Source of the DNA: Leifsonia sp. TF02-11
GTDB lineage: Bacteria > Actinomycetota > Actinomycetes > Actinomycetales > Microbacteriaceae
Reading direction: 5' to 3'
NCBI RefSeq assembly: GCF_017565305.1
Contig: NZ_JAGEKP010000010.1
Span: forward strand, 159,723 to 223,722
Length of the DNA: 64,000 nucleotides
Shown here: piece after piece, positions 46,167 through 54,573 of the stretch
Numbering within the stretch: the stretch's first letter is position 1
Layout of the letters: every line of letters begins with the position of its first letter
Made by a program: the position numbers and the translations under genes
The notes under the pieces: generated by a model
What the model was told of the DNA's origin: nothing
Seen by the model: the letters and a program-made list of their open reading frames with translations, nothing else
Database searches by the model: none

Positions 46167-47609
46167 TTACTCTCCGCTCTCTTCCGCAGCCGTGCTCTGC
46201 TCAGCGGCACGGGCGGCCTCGGTGCCCGGTCGCTTCTCGGCGACCCAGCCTTCGATGTTGCGCTGTGGCGCGACCGTGATGGCGAGCGCGCCGGGTGGAA
46301 CGTCCTTCCGGACGACCGTTCCCGCTCCGGTGTACGCTCCGTCACCCATCCTAACGGGCGCGACGAGCACCGTGTTCGTGCTGATCCGCACGTGCGATCC
46401 GATGACCGTGCGGTGCTTGTTCACTCCGTCGTAGTTGGCCGTGATGACACCGGCGCCCAGGTTGCCCATCTCGCCGACCTCCGCATCACCCACGTAGTTG
46501 AAGTGCGCGAGCTTGGTGCCGGCCCCGATGACGGCGTTCTTGGTCTCGGTGAACGTTCCGATCTTGCCCTTGGCGCCGAGGACGGTGCCCGGCCGCAGGT
46601 ACGCGAACGGACCGACGGTGGCACCCTCGCCGATCACGGCGAGGGTGGCGTCGGTGCGGGTGACAGTCGCCCCCGCACCGACCTCGGTGTCCAGAAGCGT
46701 CGTGTCCGGGCCGACGGTCGCACCCGTGCGGATGGCCGTCGCCCCGCGCAGCTGCGTGCCGGGGAGGATGGTGACGTCGGGCTCCAGGGTGGCCGTCACG
46801 TCGATCCAGGTCGTCGCCGGGTCCTGCACCGTGACTCCGGCGAGCTGCCAGGTGCGCACGACGAGCGCGTTGAGGCGGGCGGCCGCCTCGCTGAGCTGCG
46901 CCCGGTCGTTGATGCCCTCGACCAGCCACGACTCCGAGACCGGGAGCGCGTCGACGTCGAAGCCGGCCTCCCGGAGCAGGCCGATGACATCCGTCAGGTA
47001 CTTCTCGCCCTGGGCGTTGTCGGTCGTGACGTTCGCGAGCATGTCGCGCAGCGCGGCGGCGCCGAAGACGTAGATGCCGGCGTTGATCTCGCCGATGGCG
47101 CGCTCGGCTTCGCTCGCGTCCTTGTGTTCGACGATGCGGTCGAGGTGCCCCTCCGAGGTGCGGACGATGCGGCCGTAGCCGGTCGCGTCGGCCGGGAACG
47201 ACGACAGGATGGTCGCGGCGGCCCCTCCCGCGCGGTGGGTAGCGACGAGCTCGCGGAGCGTCGAAGCGTCGAGCAGCGGCACGTCGCCGTTGACCACCAG
47301 CACGTCGCCGGCGAAGTCGGCCGGGAGGGCGGCGACGGCCTGCTCCACGGCACGGCCGGTGCCCGGCACCTCGTCCTGGTCGACGATGACGGCGTCCGGC
47401 AGGTCGGCGGTGATCACCTCGGCGAGCCGGTCGCGCTCGTGCCGGACCACAGCGATGACGCGGGCGGCGTCGAGCTCGCGGGCGGTCGCCAGCACGTGCC
47501 CGACGACGGGGAGGCCCCCGAGCGGATGCAGGAGCTTGGGCGTCGCGGACTTCATCCGCGTGCCCTGCCCGGCCGCAAGAACGACGATGGCGAGATTCTG
47601 GTCGGTCAT
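46167..47609 (-). CDS. glmU: Bifunctional GlmU uridyltransferase/acetyltransferase
   Basis: GlmU makes UDP-N-acetylglucosamine for peptidoglycan and wall polymers. The 480-residue protein has an N-terminal nucleotidyltransferase (VVLAAGQGTRMKS, then DEVPGTGRAVEQAVAALP and VVNGDVPLLDASTL) and a C-terminal left-handed beta helix (GPFAYLRPGTVLGAKGKIGT, ETKNAVIGAGTKLAHFNYVG, ITANYDGVNKHRTVIG) ending in an Ala/Glu-rich tail. It precedes prs, the usual arrangement. Confidence 0.97.
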   Translation of the reverse strand: MTDQNLAIVVLAAGQGTRMKSATPKLLHPLGGLPVVGHVLATARELDAARVIAVVRHERDRLAEVITADLPDAVIVDQDEVPGTGRAVEQAVAALPADFAGDVLVVNGDVPLLDASTLRELVATHRAGGAAATILSSFPADATGYGRIVRTSEGHLDRIVEHKDASEAERAIGEINAGIYVFGAAALRDMLANVTTDNAQGEKYLTDVIGLLREAGFDVDALPVSESWLVEGINDRAQLSEAAARLNALVVRTWQLAGVTVQDPATTWIDVTATLEPDVTILPGTQLRGATAIRTGATVGPDTTLLDTEVGAGATVTRTDATLAVIGEGATVGPFAYLRPGTVLGAKGKIGTFTETKNAVIGAGTKLAHFNYVGDAEVGEMGNLGAGVITANYDGVNKHRTVIGSHVRISTNTVLVAPVRMGDGAYTGAGTVVRKDVPPGALAITVAPQRNIEGWVAEKRPGTEAARAAEQSTAAEESGE

Positions 47610-47656
47610 GATGCTCCCGGTGCGGTGGTGACGGTGCGGTGCGGCTGGTGACGTCG

Positions 47657-47728
47657 CTCCGCCTCCAGGACTCGAACCTAGACCTCACAGCTCCAAAGGC
47701 TGTCGTGCTGCCATTACACCAAGGCGGA
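47657..47728 (-). tRNA. tRNA-Gln (anticodon TTG)
   Basis: On the minus strand, the acceptor stem TCCGCCT pairs with AGGCGGA, and the anticodon stem ACAGC/GCTGT encloses the loop CTTTGGA, giving anticodon TTG (codon CAA). The T arm contains GTTCGAAT and the D arm contains GGTGTAATGGCAGC. Length is 72 bases; CCA is not encoded. It lies 48 bp upstream of glmU on the same strand. Confidence 0.95.
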
Positions 47729-47809
47729 CCGCGCAACGCGCACACACAGTCTGCCAGACTCGGCGACGGATGCCGCCGAGCTGCGAGGGCGGCCGAATAG
47801 CATGGAGGG

Positions 47810-48340
47810 ATGGCCGACGCACACGACGGGACCGCGCGCAGCGGGGCGCGCGACGAGGTGGACCGCATCGTCGGGGCGTGGCTCCGCGAGCGTCCCGACC
47901 TCGACTTCTCGCCGCTCCAGGTGCTGTCGCGCGTCGACCGGCTTTCCCGTCACCTCGACAGGGCGCGTAGGAGCGCCTTCGAGCGCTCCGACCTCGACTC
48001 GTGGGAGTTCGACGTCCTCTCCGCGCTCCGCCGGGCCGGCTCGCCCTTCCAGTTGAGCCCGAAATCGCTCCTGCAGCAGACCCTGGTGTCGTCGGGCACG
48101 ATGACGAACCGCATCGACCGGCTGGTCGCGCGCGGGCTCGTCGAGCGCAGGACCGACCCCAACGACGGCCGCGGGATCCTGGTGCAGATGACGGCCCAGG
48201 GCCTCGCCAGGGTCGACGCCGCGATCACCCGGCTCGTCGACGCGGAGGCCGACCTGCTCGAGTCGCTCTCCCCCGGCGACCAGGAGCGTCTCGCCGGGCT
48301 GCTGCGCAAGCTGAGCCTGGGATTCGACGCCGGGGAATGA
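47810..48340 (+). CDS. MarR-family transcriptional regulator
   Basis: This 176-residue regulator has the MarR winged helix: WEFDVLSALRRAGSPFQLSP, LLQQTLVSSGTMTNRIDRLV and the wing ARGLVERRTDPNDGRGILVQ, with helices for dimerisation at both ends. It has the normal family length. Targets are not evident; the downstream cell-wall polymer gene is co-oriented 61 bp away. The ATG at 47810 is used, preceded by a GGAGGG-like region. Confidence 0.88.
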   Translation: MADAHDGTARSGARDEVDRIVGAWLRERPDLDFSPLQVLSRVDRLSRHLDRARRSAFERSDLDSWEFDVLSALRRAGSPFQLSPKSLLQQTLVSSGTMTNRIDRLVARGLVERRTDPNDGRGILVQMTAQGLARVDAAITRLVDAEADLLESLSPGDQERLAGLLRKLSLGFDAGE

Positions 48341-48401
48341 CCGGCTCCTCCTGCGCAGCTTCTCAGCAGACTGTTATCCCGCACTCATAAACTCTCCCGC
48401 G

Positions 48402-51011
48402 ATGAGACTTTCCCGCCTGAAGCGCCTGCCGTCCCGAGTGAAGCGCGCCGCTCGCTTCGAGATCCACGCGCACTGGCGCCGCCAGCCACTCGTCCTCGGC
48501 TCGGTCTTCTACGAGTCGTTCTCGGGCAACGGGATGCTCGACAACCCGGAGGCGCTATTCCGCGAGCTGCTGGCCGCGCCCGACCTGAAGCACCTCACCC
48601 ACATCTGGGCGCTGTCCGACCTGCACCGCTACCGCGCCGCCGTGGAGGAGTTCGCCGACGACCCGCGCGTCACCTTCGTCCGCTACGGCTCGGCCGCCTA
48701 CTACCGCGCGCTGGCCACCAGCCAGTACCTCGTCAACAACGCCACGTTCCCCTACGACTTCTCCAAGCGCCCCGGCCAGGTCTATCTGAACACCTGGCAC
48801 GGCACCCCGCTCAAGCGCATGGGCTACGACATCGAGGACGGCGCTCTGGCGACGGCCAACATCGTCCGCAACTTCGTGCAGGCCGACTATCTGCTGGCCG
48901 CCAACCCGTTCATGGCCGACCAGATGTACCGGAGCGCATACAAGCTCGACGGCATCTACCGCGGCACCCTCATCGAGGAGGGCTACCCGCGCGTCGACCG
49001 GCAGTTCCTCGACGACGCGCAGCGCGAGAGCGTGCGGAAGCGCCTGGTCGACTCCGGCATCCCGCTCGGCGACCGCAAGGTCATCCTCTACGCGCCCACC
49101 TGGAAGGGCCAGACCTTCGGCCGGCCGGAAGACGACCTCGACGCCCTCCTGGCGCACCTCCACGAGGTGGAGCAGCGCATCGACACCAGCCGCTACGCCG
49201 TGCTGGTCAAGACCCACCAGACCGTGCACGCCCTGGCCGCCGACCGCCCGGAGCTGGCCAGGATGCTGGTGCCCAACGAGATCCCGACGAACCTCGTCCT
49301 CGGCGCCACCGACATCCTGGTCGGCGACTACTCGAGCATCTTCTTCGACTTCCTCCGCACGGGCCGGCCGATCCTGTTCTTCACACCCGACCTCGTGGAG
49401 TACGCGGGTACGCGCGGGCTCTACTTCGAGCCGGACGAGTGGCCCGGCCCTACCCTCATGTCGGCGCGCGAGCTGGGCGACGCGCTCGCGGCGGTCGCGG
49501 CCGACGGCGACCAGGTGCCCGCCGGATCGCGCGAGCGCTACCTGGACATGCAGCGCCGGTTCACCCCTTACGAAGACGGGTCGGCCTCCGGGCGGGTCGT
49601 CGACATCGTGTTCCGCGGGGTGCGCGAGGGCTACCGTCTGCGCACCTCCCTCGACGACGACGGCCGCGAGAAGATCCTGCTCTACCTCGGCGGCATGCGA
49701 CCGAACGGGATCACGACCTCCGCCCTCAACCTCCTCAACAACATCGACCACGAGCGCTACGACGTGTCCGCGTTCTTCGCCCAAAGCGGCTCGCAGACGA
49801 TCATCGCCAAGCAGCGCCAGATCCACCCGGCTGTGCGCCAGTTCCCACGTGTCGGCGGCATGAACGGCGCCAAGCTGCGTCACCTCGCCCGCCACCTCGA
49901 CTTCCGGAGGGGGCGCACGGCCCAGCACGCGGAGACCGACGCGCAGAACCGGCTCTGGGACGACGAGTGGTACCGCTGCTTCGGCGACAGCCGCTTCGAC
50001 TACGTCGTCGACTTCTCCGGCTACGGCCCGTTCTGGGCGATCCTGCTGCTCCACTCCCCCGACGCGCAGCGCTCGATCTGGATGCACAACGATCTGGCCT
50101 CCGACGCGCACCGCGAGGTCAACGGCGAGAAGCGGATGCTGCACTCGCTGACCCAGCTGTTCACCCTGTATGCGCAGTACGACCACCTGGTGTCGGTCTC
50201 ACCGACGCTGTCCGAGGTGAACCGCGCGTCCCTGGCGGAGTACGCGGAGCCGGCGAAGTTCCGCTCTGCACTCAACACCGTCGATGCCGAGCACATCCTC
50301 GAGAACGCCACGGCCGACCTCCACGAGCTCACCTTCGACGAGGAGACCGGCAGCATCCCCGACTGGGCGGAGCAGCTGCTGGCGCCGAACGACGACATCA
50401 CCACCTTCGTGAACGTGGGCCGGCTGTCGCCGGAGAAGAACCAGGAGCGCCTCATCCGCGCGTTCGCGCAGGTGCACGCCGAGAACCCGAAGACCCGGCT
50501 GCTGATCGTCGGCTCCGGACCGCTGGCCGGCCACCTGGAGGCCGTGGTCGCCGAGCTCGGGCTGCAGAGCTCGGTGTTTCTCACCGGGATGCAGCGCAAC
50601 CCGCACGCCATCACGGCGAAGGCCGACTGCTTCGTGCTGTCGAGCGACTACGAGGGTCAGCCGATGGTCATTCTGGAGGCCCTCGTCCTCCAGCTGCCGA
50701 TCGTCACCGTCGAGTTCGCCTCCGCCAAGAACGCCCTGCCGAAGGGCAGCGGCCTGGTCGTGCCGCAGTCGGTCGACGGGGTCGCCGACGGGCTGCGCGC
50801 GTTCCTGCGCGGCGACGTCCCGAACGGCGGCTTCGACTGGGCCGGCTACAACCGCAAGGCGGTCGCCGAGTTCTACCGCGCCATCGGCGCCGCCCCCGAC
50901 GCCGACGCCGCCCCCGACCCTGCCGCCCTCCCCGACCCTGCTGCCCTCCCCTCTGTGGCTGCCCTCCCCGAGTCCACCGACGAACCGGCGACTACGCAGA
51001 AGATCGGCTGA
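48402..51011 (+). CDS. Two-domain TagF-like glycerophosphotransferase / GT4 glycosyltransferase
   Basis: This 869-residue protein joins two activities. Residues about 90-400 form a CDP-glycerol glycerophosphotransferase domain (VNNATFPYDFSKRPGQVYLN, WHGTPLKRMGYDIE, YAPTWKGQTFG, and DILVGDYSSIFFDFLRTGRP). Residues about 420-830 form a GT-B glycosyltransferase family 4 domain (KILLYLGGMRPNGITTSALN, FVNVGRLSPEKNQERLIRAF, FVLSSDYEGQPMVILEALVL). The combination suggests synthesis of a teichoic-acid-like wall polymer at the cytoplasmic membrane face. The C-terminus carries an Ala/Pro/Asp repeat encoded by a tandem 18-bp unit. Confidence 0.88.
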   Translation: MRLSRLKRLPSRVKRAARFEIHAHWRRQPLVLGSVFYESFSGNGMLDNPEALFRELLAAPDLKHLTHIWALSDLHRYRAAVEEFADDPRVTFVRYGSAAYYRALATSQYLVNNATFPYDFSKRPGQVYLNTWHGTPLKRMGYDIEDGALATANIVRNFVQADYLLAANPFMADQMYRSAYKLDGIYRGTLIEEGYPRVDRQFLDDAQRESVRKRLVDSGIPLGDRKVILYAPTWKGQTFGRPEDDLDALLAHLHEVEQRIDTSRYAVLVKTHQTVHALAADRPELARMLVPNEIPTNLVLGATDILVGDYSSIFFDFLRTGRPILFFTPDLVEYAGTRGLYFEPDEWPGPTLMSARELGDALAAVAADGDQVPAGSRERYLDMQRRFTPYEDGSASGRVVDIVFRGVREGYRLRTSLDDDGREKILLYLGGMRPNGITTSALNLLNNIDHERYDVSAFFAQSGSQTIIAKQRQIHPAVRQFPRVGGMNGAKLRHLARHLDFRRGRTAQHAETDAQNRLWDDEWYRCFGDSRFDYVVDFSGYGPFWAILLLHSPDAQRSIWMHNDLASDAHREVNGEKRMLHSLTQLFTLYAQYDHLVSVSPTLSEVNRASLAEYAEPAKFRSALNTVDAEHILENATADLHELTFDEETGSIPDWAEQLLAPNDDITTFVNVGRLSPEKNQERLIRAFAQVHAENPKTRLLIVGSGPLAGHLEAVVAELGLQSSVFLTGMQRNPHAITAKADCFVLSSDYEGQPMVILEALVLQLPIVTVEFASAKNALPKGSGLVVPQSVDGVADGLRAFLRGDVPNGGFDWAGYNRKAVAEFYRAIGAAPDADAAPDPAALPDPAALPSVAALPESTDEPATTQKIG
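50913..50966 (+). repeat. Tandem 18-bp coding repeat
   Basis: Three 18-bp units, the first two differing at one base and the third more divergent, encode PDPAAL, PDPAAL and PSVAAL at the C-terminus of the polymerase/glycosyltransferase protein. The unit count may vary between strains. Confidence 0.75.
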
Positions 51012-51099
51012 AATCCGTCGAGTACGCGGATGATCGATGTACTCGACAGCCCCTGAACCGGGGTGTGAGTGGCTGGATCGGCGCCCGTAGGCTGGGGCG

Positions 51100-52188
51100 A
51101 TGGTTTTCGGTGTCGTGCTGGCATCCGTCGCGGGTCTCCTGCTGCTCTGCGCGATCGCGGCCGCCGTCCGCTCGGCACGGCTGCCGCGCTCGCTGATCGT
51201 CGAGTACGCGCCCGCGCGTGGAGCGACCGTGCTCGCCGACGCCGTTCTCGCGGGTCTCGAGCGGCGGGCGGCGGCAGCTGCACTGCTCGACCTTGCCGTC
51301 CACGGCAGGGTGCGCCTGCTCGCCGACGTCCCGGCCGGACGACGACGCCGCCGCCGCCCGACCATTTCGATCGAGGTGCCCGATCCCGATGCTCTCGGCG
51401 CCGGCGACCTGGCGCTGCTCGACGCGCTCTTCGACGCCGATCGGGACGGTCGCCCCCGGCGGTTCTCCAAGGACGCGCGCAAGGCCGGTCGACGGGTGCA
51501 GGACCTCATCCGGCGCGAGGCCTCGCGGCTTCGGCGCGCCGGCCTGCTGACGAAGGACGGCATCGCCGGGCCGCTGCTTGTTCGACTCGGGGTGCTCCTG
51601 TTGCTGATCGCGCTGCCGACGCTCATCGGGGCCGGACTTCTGGGCGCCCTGCCGCTCGCGCTCCTCTCGGCGGCGGCGTCGGCCCTCCTGATCGCGGAGG
51701 TCGTCGTCGCCGGTCGCGTGCGTCCGCGCCGCTTCGCCGCTGCTGCGGCGCAGCGCCGGACCCACCTCGACGGCCTCCGCCAGTACATGCGGCTGGCGGA
51801 AGCGGACCGACTGCGTACGCTGCAGTCGCCCGCCGGCGCGCAACGGGTCGCCGTCGCCTCCCCCGTTCCCGACTCGACCGGCTCCACAGGACCGGCCGAC
51901 CCTGCCGAGCGCTTCCGGCTCCACGAGCGGCTGCTGCCGTACGCGGTCATCTTCGGCATGGAGCGCGAGTGGACGAAGGTGATCGCGATCGACCTGGACG
52001 GGCTCGATCGGGCGGTGCTGTCGTCCCTCGGCGACATCGCGCAGTCCGCCGGCGACATCCTCCAGGTCGCGGCTGCGCTCGGCGACCTCGTCGACATCGT
52101 CTCCTCGGTCGGAGACGTCTTCGACGCCGCCGGCTCCGCCCTCGACGTCGCCGGCGCGATCGGCGACCTCTTCGGCTCCTGGCCCTGA
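51100..52188 (+). CDS. DUF2207-like membrane protein, C-terminal type
   Basis: This 362-residue protein resembles the cytoplasmic C-terminal part of DUF2207 proteins: LRQYMRLAEADRLRTLQSPA, FRLHERLLPYAVIFGMEREW. It begins with a membrane helix (residues 3-24), has a winged-helix-like stretch (AAAALLDLAVHGRVRLL), and two further helices around residues 160-205. The N-terminal extracellular DUF2207 domain of full-length members is absent. The last 50 residues alternate GD and hydrophobic residues (SLGDIAQSAGDILQ, ALGDLVDIVSSVGDVFDAAG), suggesting an amphipathic repeat. Function unknown. Confidence 0.7.
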   Translation: MVFGVVLASVAGLLLLCAIAAAVRSARLPRSLIVEYAPARGATVLADAVLAGLERRAAAAALLDLAVHGRVRLLADVPAGRRRRRRPTISIEVPDPDALGAGDLALLDALFDADRDGRPRRFSKDARKAGRRVQDLIRREASRLRRAGLLTKDGIAGPLLVRLGVLLLLIALPTLIGAGLLGALPLALLSAAASALLIAEVVVAGRVRPRRFAAAAAQRRTHLDGLRQYMRLAEADRLRTLQSPAGAQRVAVASPVPDSTGSTGPADPAERFRLHERLLPYAVIFGMEREWTKVIAIDLDGLDRAVLSSLGDIAQSAGDILQVAAALGDLVDIVSSVGDVFDAAGSALDVAGAIGDLFGSWP

Positions 52189-52200
52189 CGCGCGGTCAGG
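52184..52200. terminator. Small hairpin containing both convergent stop codons
   Basis: CCTGAC-GCGCG-GTCAGG forms a perfect 6-bp stem. The TGA of the DUF2207-like gene and the TGA of the acyl-CoA dehydrogenase gene lie in opposite arms, and the genes are separated by only 7 bp. It may act as a compact bidirectional terminator, though the stem is short. Confidence 0.5.
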
Positions 52201-53809
52201 CGCGACCGGCGAGCGCGACGGTGTCCACGCCTGCGGGGAGCTCCCCGTAGAGGGAGCCGCGATCGGGTCCGAGGCGGGAGGCGACGAAGGCATCCGCGAC
52301 GGCGGCCGGGGCGTGGCGGATGAGCAGCGAGGCCTGCAGTGCGACCGCGAGTGCGGCGACCATCGACCGAGCCCTGGACTCGTCGGCGCCGGCTTCGGCG
52401 TCGGCGATCGTCCTCCGCAGCCGGTCGTGATGCGCGTCGTACGCGGCGTGCGCTCCTCGGGCGGAGGCGAGCTCGGCATCGAACGCCTCCACGCTCGCCG
52501 GTTCACGGCTCAGCGCGCGCAGCACATCCAGGGCGATCACGTTGCCCGAACCCTCCCAGATCGCCATCACCGGCTGCTCGCGATAGCGCCGGGCCAGCGG
52601 GAACGCCTCGGTGTAGCCGTTGCCGCCCAGGCACTCCATCGCTTCGTACGCATGGCCGGGTCCGCGCTTGCACACCCAGTACTTGCTCACCGCGGTGGCG
52701 AGACGTCGGAAGGCGACGTCGGTGTCGGGCGCGTCGTCGTCGTGGGCACGGGCCAGGCGCAGCGCGACCGCGGTGGCCGCCTCCGACTCCAGGGAGAGAT
52801 CGGCGAGCACCGCCGTCATCGCCGGCTGGTCGGCCAGGCGCCGGCCGAACGCCGACCGGTGACGCACGTGCCAGGCGGCCTCCGCGACGCCCTGCCGCAT
52901 CCCGGCCGCTGTGCCGAGAACGCAGTCGAGCCGCGTGCGATTGACCATCTCCAGGATGGTGCGGACGCCGCGTCCCTCCTCGCCGAGCAGGTGGCCGACG
53001 GTCCCGTCGAACTCGACCTCGCTGGAGGCGTTGGACCGGTTTCCCAGCTTGTCCTTCAGCCGTTGGATCAGGAAGACGTTGCGCGTGCCGTCCTCCAGCA
53101 CGCGCGGCACCACGAAACAGCTCAGGCCGCCCGCGGTCTGGGCGAGCACCAGGAACGCGTCCGACATCGGCGCGGAGCAGAACCACTTGTGGCCGGTGAG
53201 CAGCCAGCGCCCGTCGCCGTCGGCGAGCGCCCGGGTGGTGTTGGCCCGGACGTCGGAGCCGCCCTGCTTCTCGGTCATCGCCATGCCGAACAGTGCAGAC
53301 GATTTGGTCGCACCGAGGCGGCCGTCGTACTCCCGCGACAGCAAGCGCGGCACCCACTCGGCCGCGAGCTCGGGGGATGCGGCGAGGGCCGGGACGGCCG
53401 CGTGCGACATCGAGACGGGGCACGCGTGCCCGGGCTCCACCTGCGCGAACAGCATGAAGGCGGCGGCGCGGGCGACGTTCGCCCCCGGGCGCGGGTCGGC
53501 CCACGCGGAGGTGTGCGCGCCGGCCGCGACGGCCTCGCGGATCACCCGGTGGTAGCTCTCGTCGTAGTCGACCTCGTCGATGCGCTCGCCCCACCGGTCG
53601 AACGCGCGCAGCTGCGGCTCACGCACGTTCGCGCGCTCGGCGTCGGCCTGGAAGCCGGCGGAGCCGACCAGCCGCCCCACGGCGCCGAGATCGGAGACCG
53701 CCCAGTCGGCGTCGTAGCGCTCGACCCCCTCCCGGAGCGGGAGGTTCGCCGCGAACTCGTCGAGGTCGACGCGCGGCGGGGCCTGGTTCACGACGGTGTG
53801 AGTGGGCAT
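52196..53809 (-). CDS. AidB-like acyl-CoA dehydrogenase
   Basis: This 537-residue flavoprotein belongs to the AidB branch of acyl-CoA dehydrogenases. Marks are the long N-terminal region with DFRVP-like position PTHTVVNQAPPRVDLDEF, GMAMTEKQGGSDVRANTT (FAD-binding), TGHKWFCSAPMSDAFLVLAQ, LGNRSNASSEVEF, and ECLGGNGYTEAFPLARRYRE with VMAIWEGSGNVIALDVLRAL, the AidB signature. AidB in E. coli is part of the adaptive response to DNA alkylation; the role in Actinobacteria is unproven. It stands alone here, with no ada or alkA nearby. Confidence 0.88.
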   Translation of the reverse strand: MPTHTVVNQAPPRVDLDEFAANLPLREGVERYDADWAVSDLGAVGRLVGSAGFQADAERANVREPQLRAFDRWGERIDEVDYDESYHRVIREAVAAGAHTSAWADPRPGANVARAAAFMLFAQVEPGHACPVSMSHAAVPALAASPELAAEWVPRLLSREYDGRLGATKSSALFGMAMTEKQGGSDVRANTTRALADGDGRWLLTGHKWFCSAPMSDAFLVLAQTAGGLSCFVVPRVLEDGTRNVFLIQRLKDKLGNRSNASSEVEFDGTVGHLLGEEGRGVRTILEMVNRTRLDCVLGTAAGMRQGVAEAAWHVRHRSAFGRRLADQPAMTAVLADLSLESEAATAVALRLARAHDDDAPDTDVAFRRLATAVSKYWVCKRGPGHAYEAMECLGGNGYTEAFPLARRYREQPVMAIWEGSGNVIALDVLRALSREPASVEAFDAELASARGAHAAYDAHHDRLRRTIADAEAGADESRARSMVAALAVALQASLLIRHAPAAVADAFVASRLGPDRGSLYGELPAGVDTVALAGRA

Positions 53810-53858
53810 GCGGTGAGTCTAGTGCGGGGCTCCGGCCGGGCTGGAGGGGCGGTCTGGG

Positions 53859-54521
53859 GTGGGGCGGGCGCACATCCCGACCGAGCTCCGCACCGAGCGG
53901 CTCGTGCTGCGGCCGTGGCGCGACGACGACGCTGTCTTCGCCTTCGACCTGTACTCACGCTGGGAGGTCGCGCGCTTCCTGGGCCGGACGCCCGCCGTGA
54001 TGGCCGACCCCGCTGACGCTGTGCGGCGGGTCGCTCGGCTGCGTGCGCTCGAAGACGATCTGCGGGCGTTCAGCGTGGTGGAGTCGGCCTCCGGCGAACC
54101 CGTCGGCACCGTGATGCTGCAGCCGATCCCCGCTTCCGGCCCGGGGCCGCTGCGGCCGTCGGGCGACACCGAGATCGGCTGGCACTTCCATCCGGACCGG
54201 GGCCACGGTTACGCGACGGAAGCGGCGGGCGCCCTCGTCGAGGCGGCGCTGGTCGGCCTCCGGCGGGTGGTCGCCGTCACCTACCCGGACAACACGGCCT
54301 CGCAGCGGGTGCGCGAGCGGATCGGCATGCGCAGACTCGGCCGACGCTTACTACAACGCGTCGGCAACGGAGGACTCTCGAGCCGCCACGCCGGTCGCGA
54401 GCAGCTAACGGAGGAGTCCGTGCCTCAGGAAGCCGGAAAGTCCTCCGTTACCGGCGGGCGCGGCCTCGGTGTCGCGAACGGAGGAGATGCGGCCGCGCGT
54501 CGCGCGCAACTCCTCCGTTGA
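53859..54521 (+). CDS. GNAT acetyltransferase, RimJ-like, probably frameshifted at its C-terminus
   Basis: Residues 1-160 make a RimJ/RimL-type GNAT domain (ELRTERLVLRPWRDDDAVFA, GDTEIGWHFHPDRGHGYATE, VAVTYPDNTASQRVRERIGM). After RRLGRR the reading frame reads LLQRVGNGGLSSR, whereas the +1 frame from 54343 reads DAYYNASATED, the expected family ending, to a TAA at 54406-54408. An indel between codons at about 54341-54345 therefore fits. The uncorrected frame adds an Arg/Gly tail encoded by the AACGGAGGA repeats. The GTG start follows GGAGG. Active enzyme or pseudogene cannot be settled; a sequencing error is possible. Confidence 0.75.
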   Translation: MGRAHIPTELRTERLVLRPWRDDDAVFAFDLYSRWEVARFLGRTPAVMADPADAVRRVARLRALEDDLRAFSVVESASGEPVGTVMLQPIPASGPGPLRPSGDTEIGWHFHPDRGHGYATEAAGALVEAALVGLRRVVAVTYPDNTASQRVRERIGMRRLGRRLLQRVGNGGLSSRHAGREQLTEESVPQEAGKSSVTGGRGLGVANGGDAAARRAQLLR

Positions 54522-54560
54522 CTGCCGACACGCCGCGGCACAGTGCGGATCTCCTCCGTT
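54366..54560. repeat. Mirror-symmetric array of six AACGGAGGA repeats
   Basis: Nine-base units AACGGAGGA start at 54366, 54407, 54441, 54477, 54511 and 54552, in orientations + + - + - -. The spacings are 41, 34, 36, 34 and 41, so the whole array is symmetric about 54463. Flanks of some pairs extend the match (AACGGAGGAGAT at copies 4 and 6; CGGTAACGGAGGA at copies 3 and 6). It occupies the 3' part of the GNAT gene and the gap to the ABC-F stop. Confidence 0.85.
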
Positions 54561-54573
54561 ACCGACGCGCGCC

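Noticed and set aside
54366..54560. The AACGGAGGA array as a CRISPR
   Set aside because: Units are only 9 bases, in alternating orientation, with no cas genes and no spacers of uniform length.
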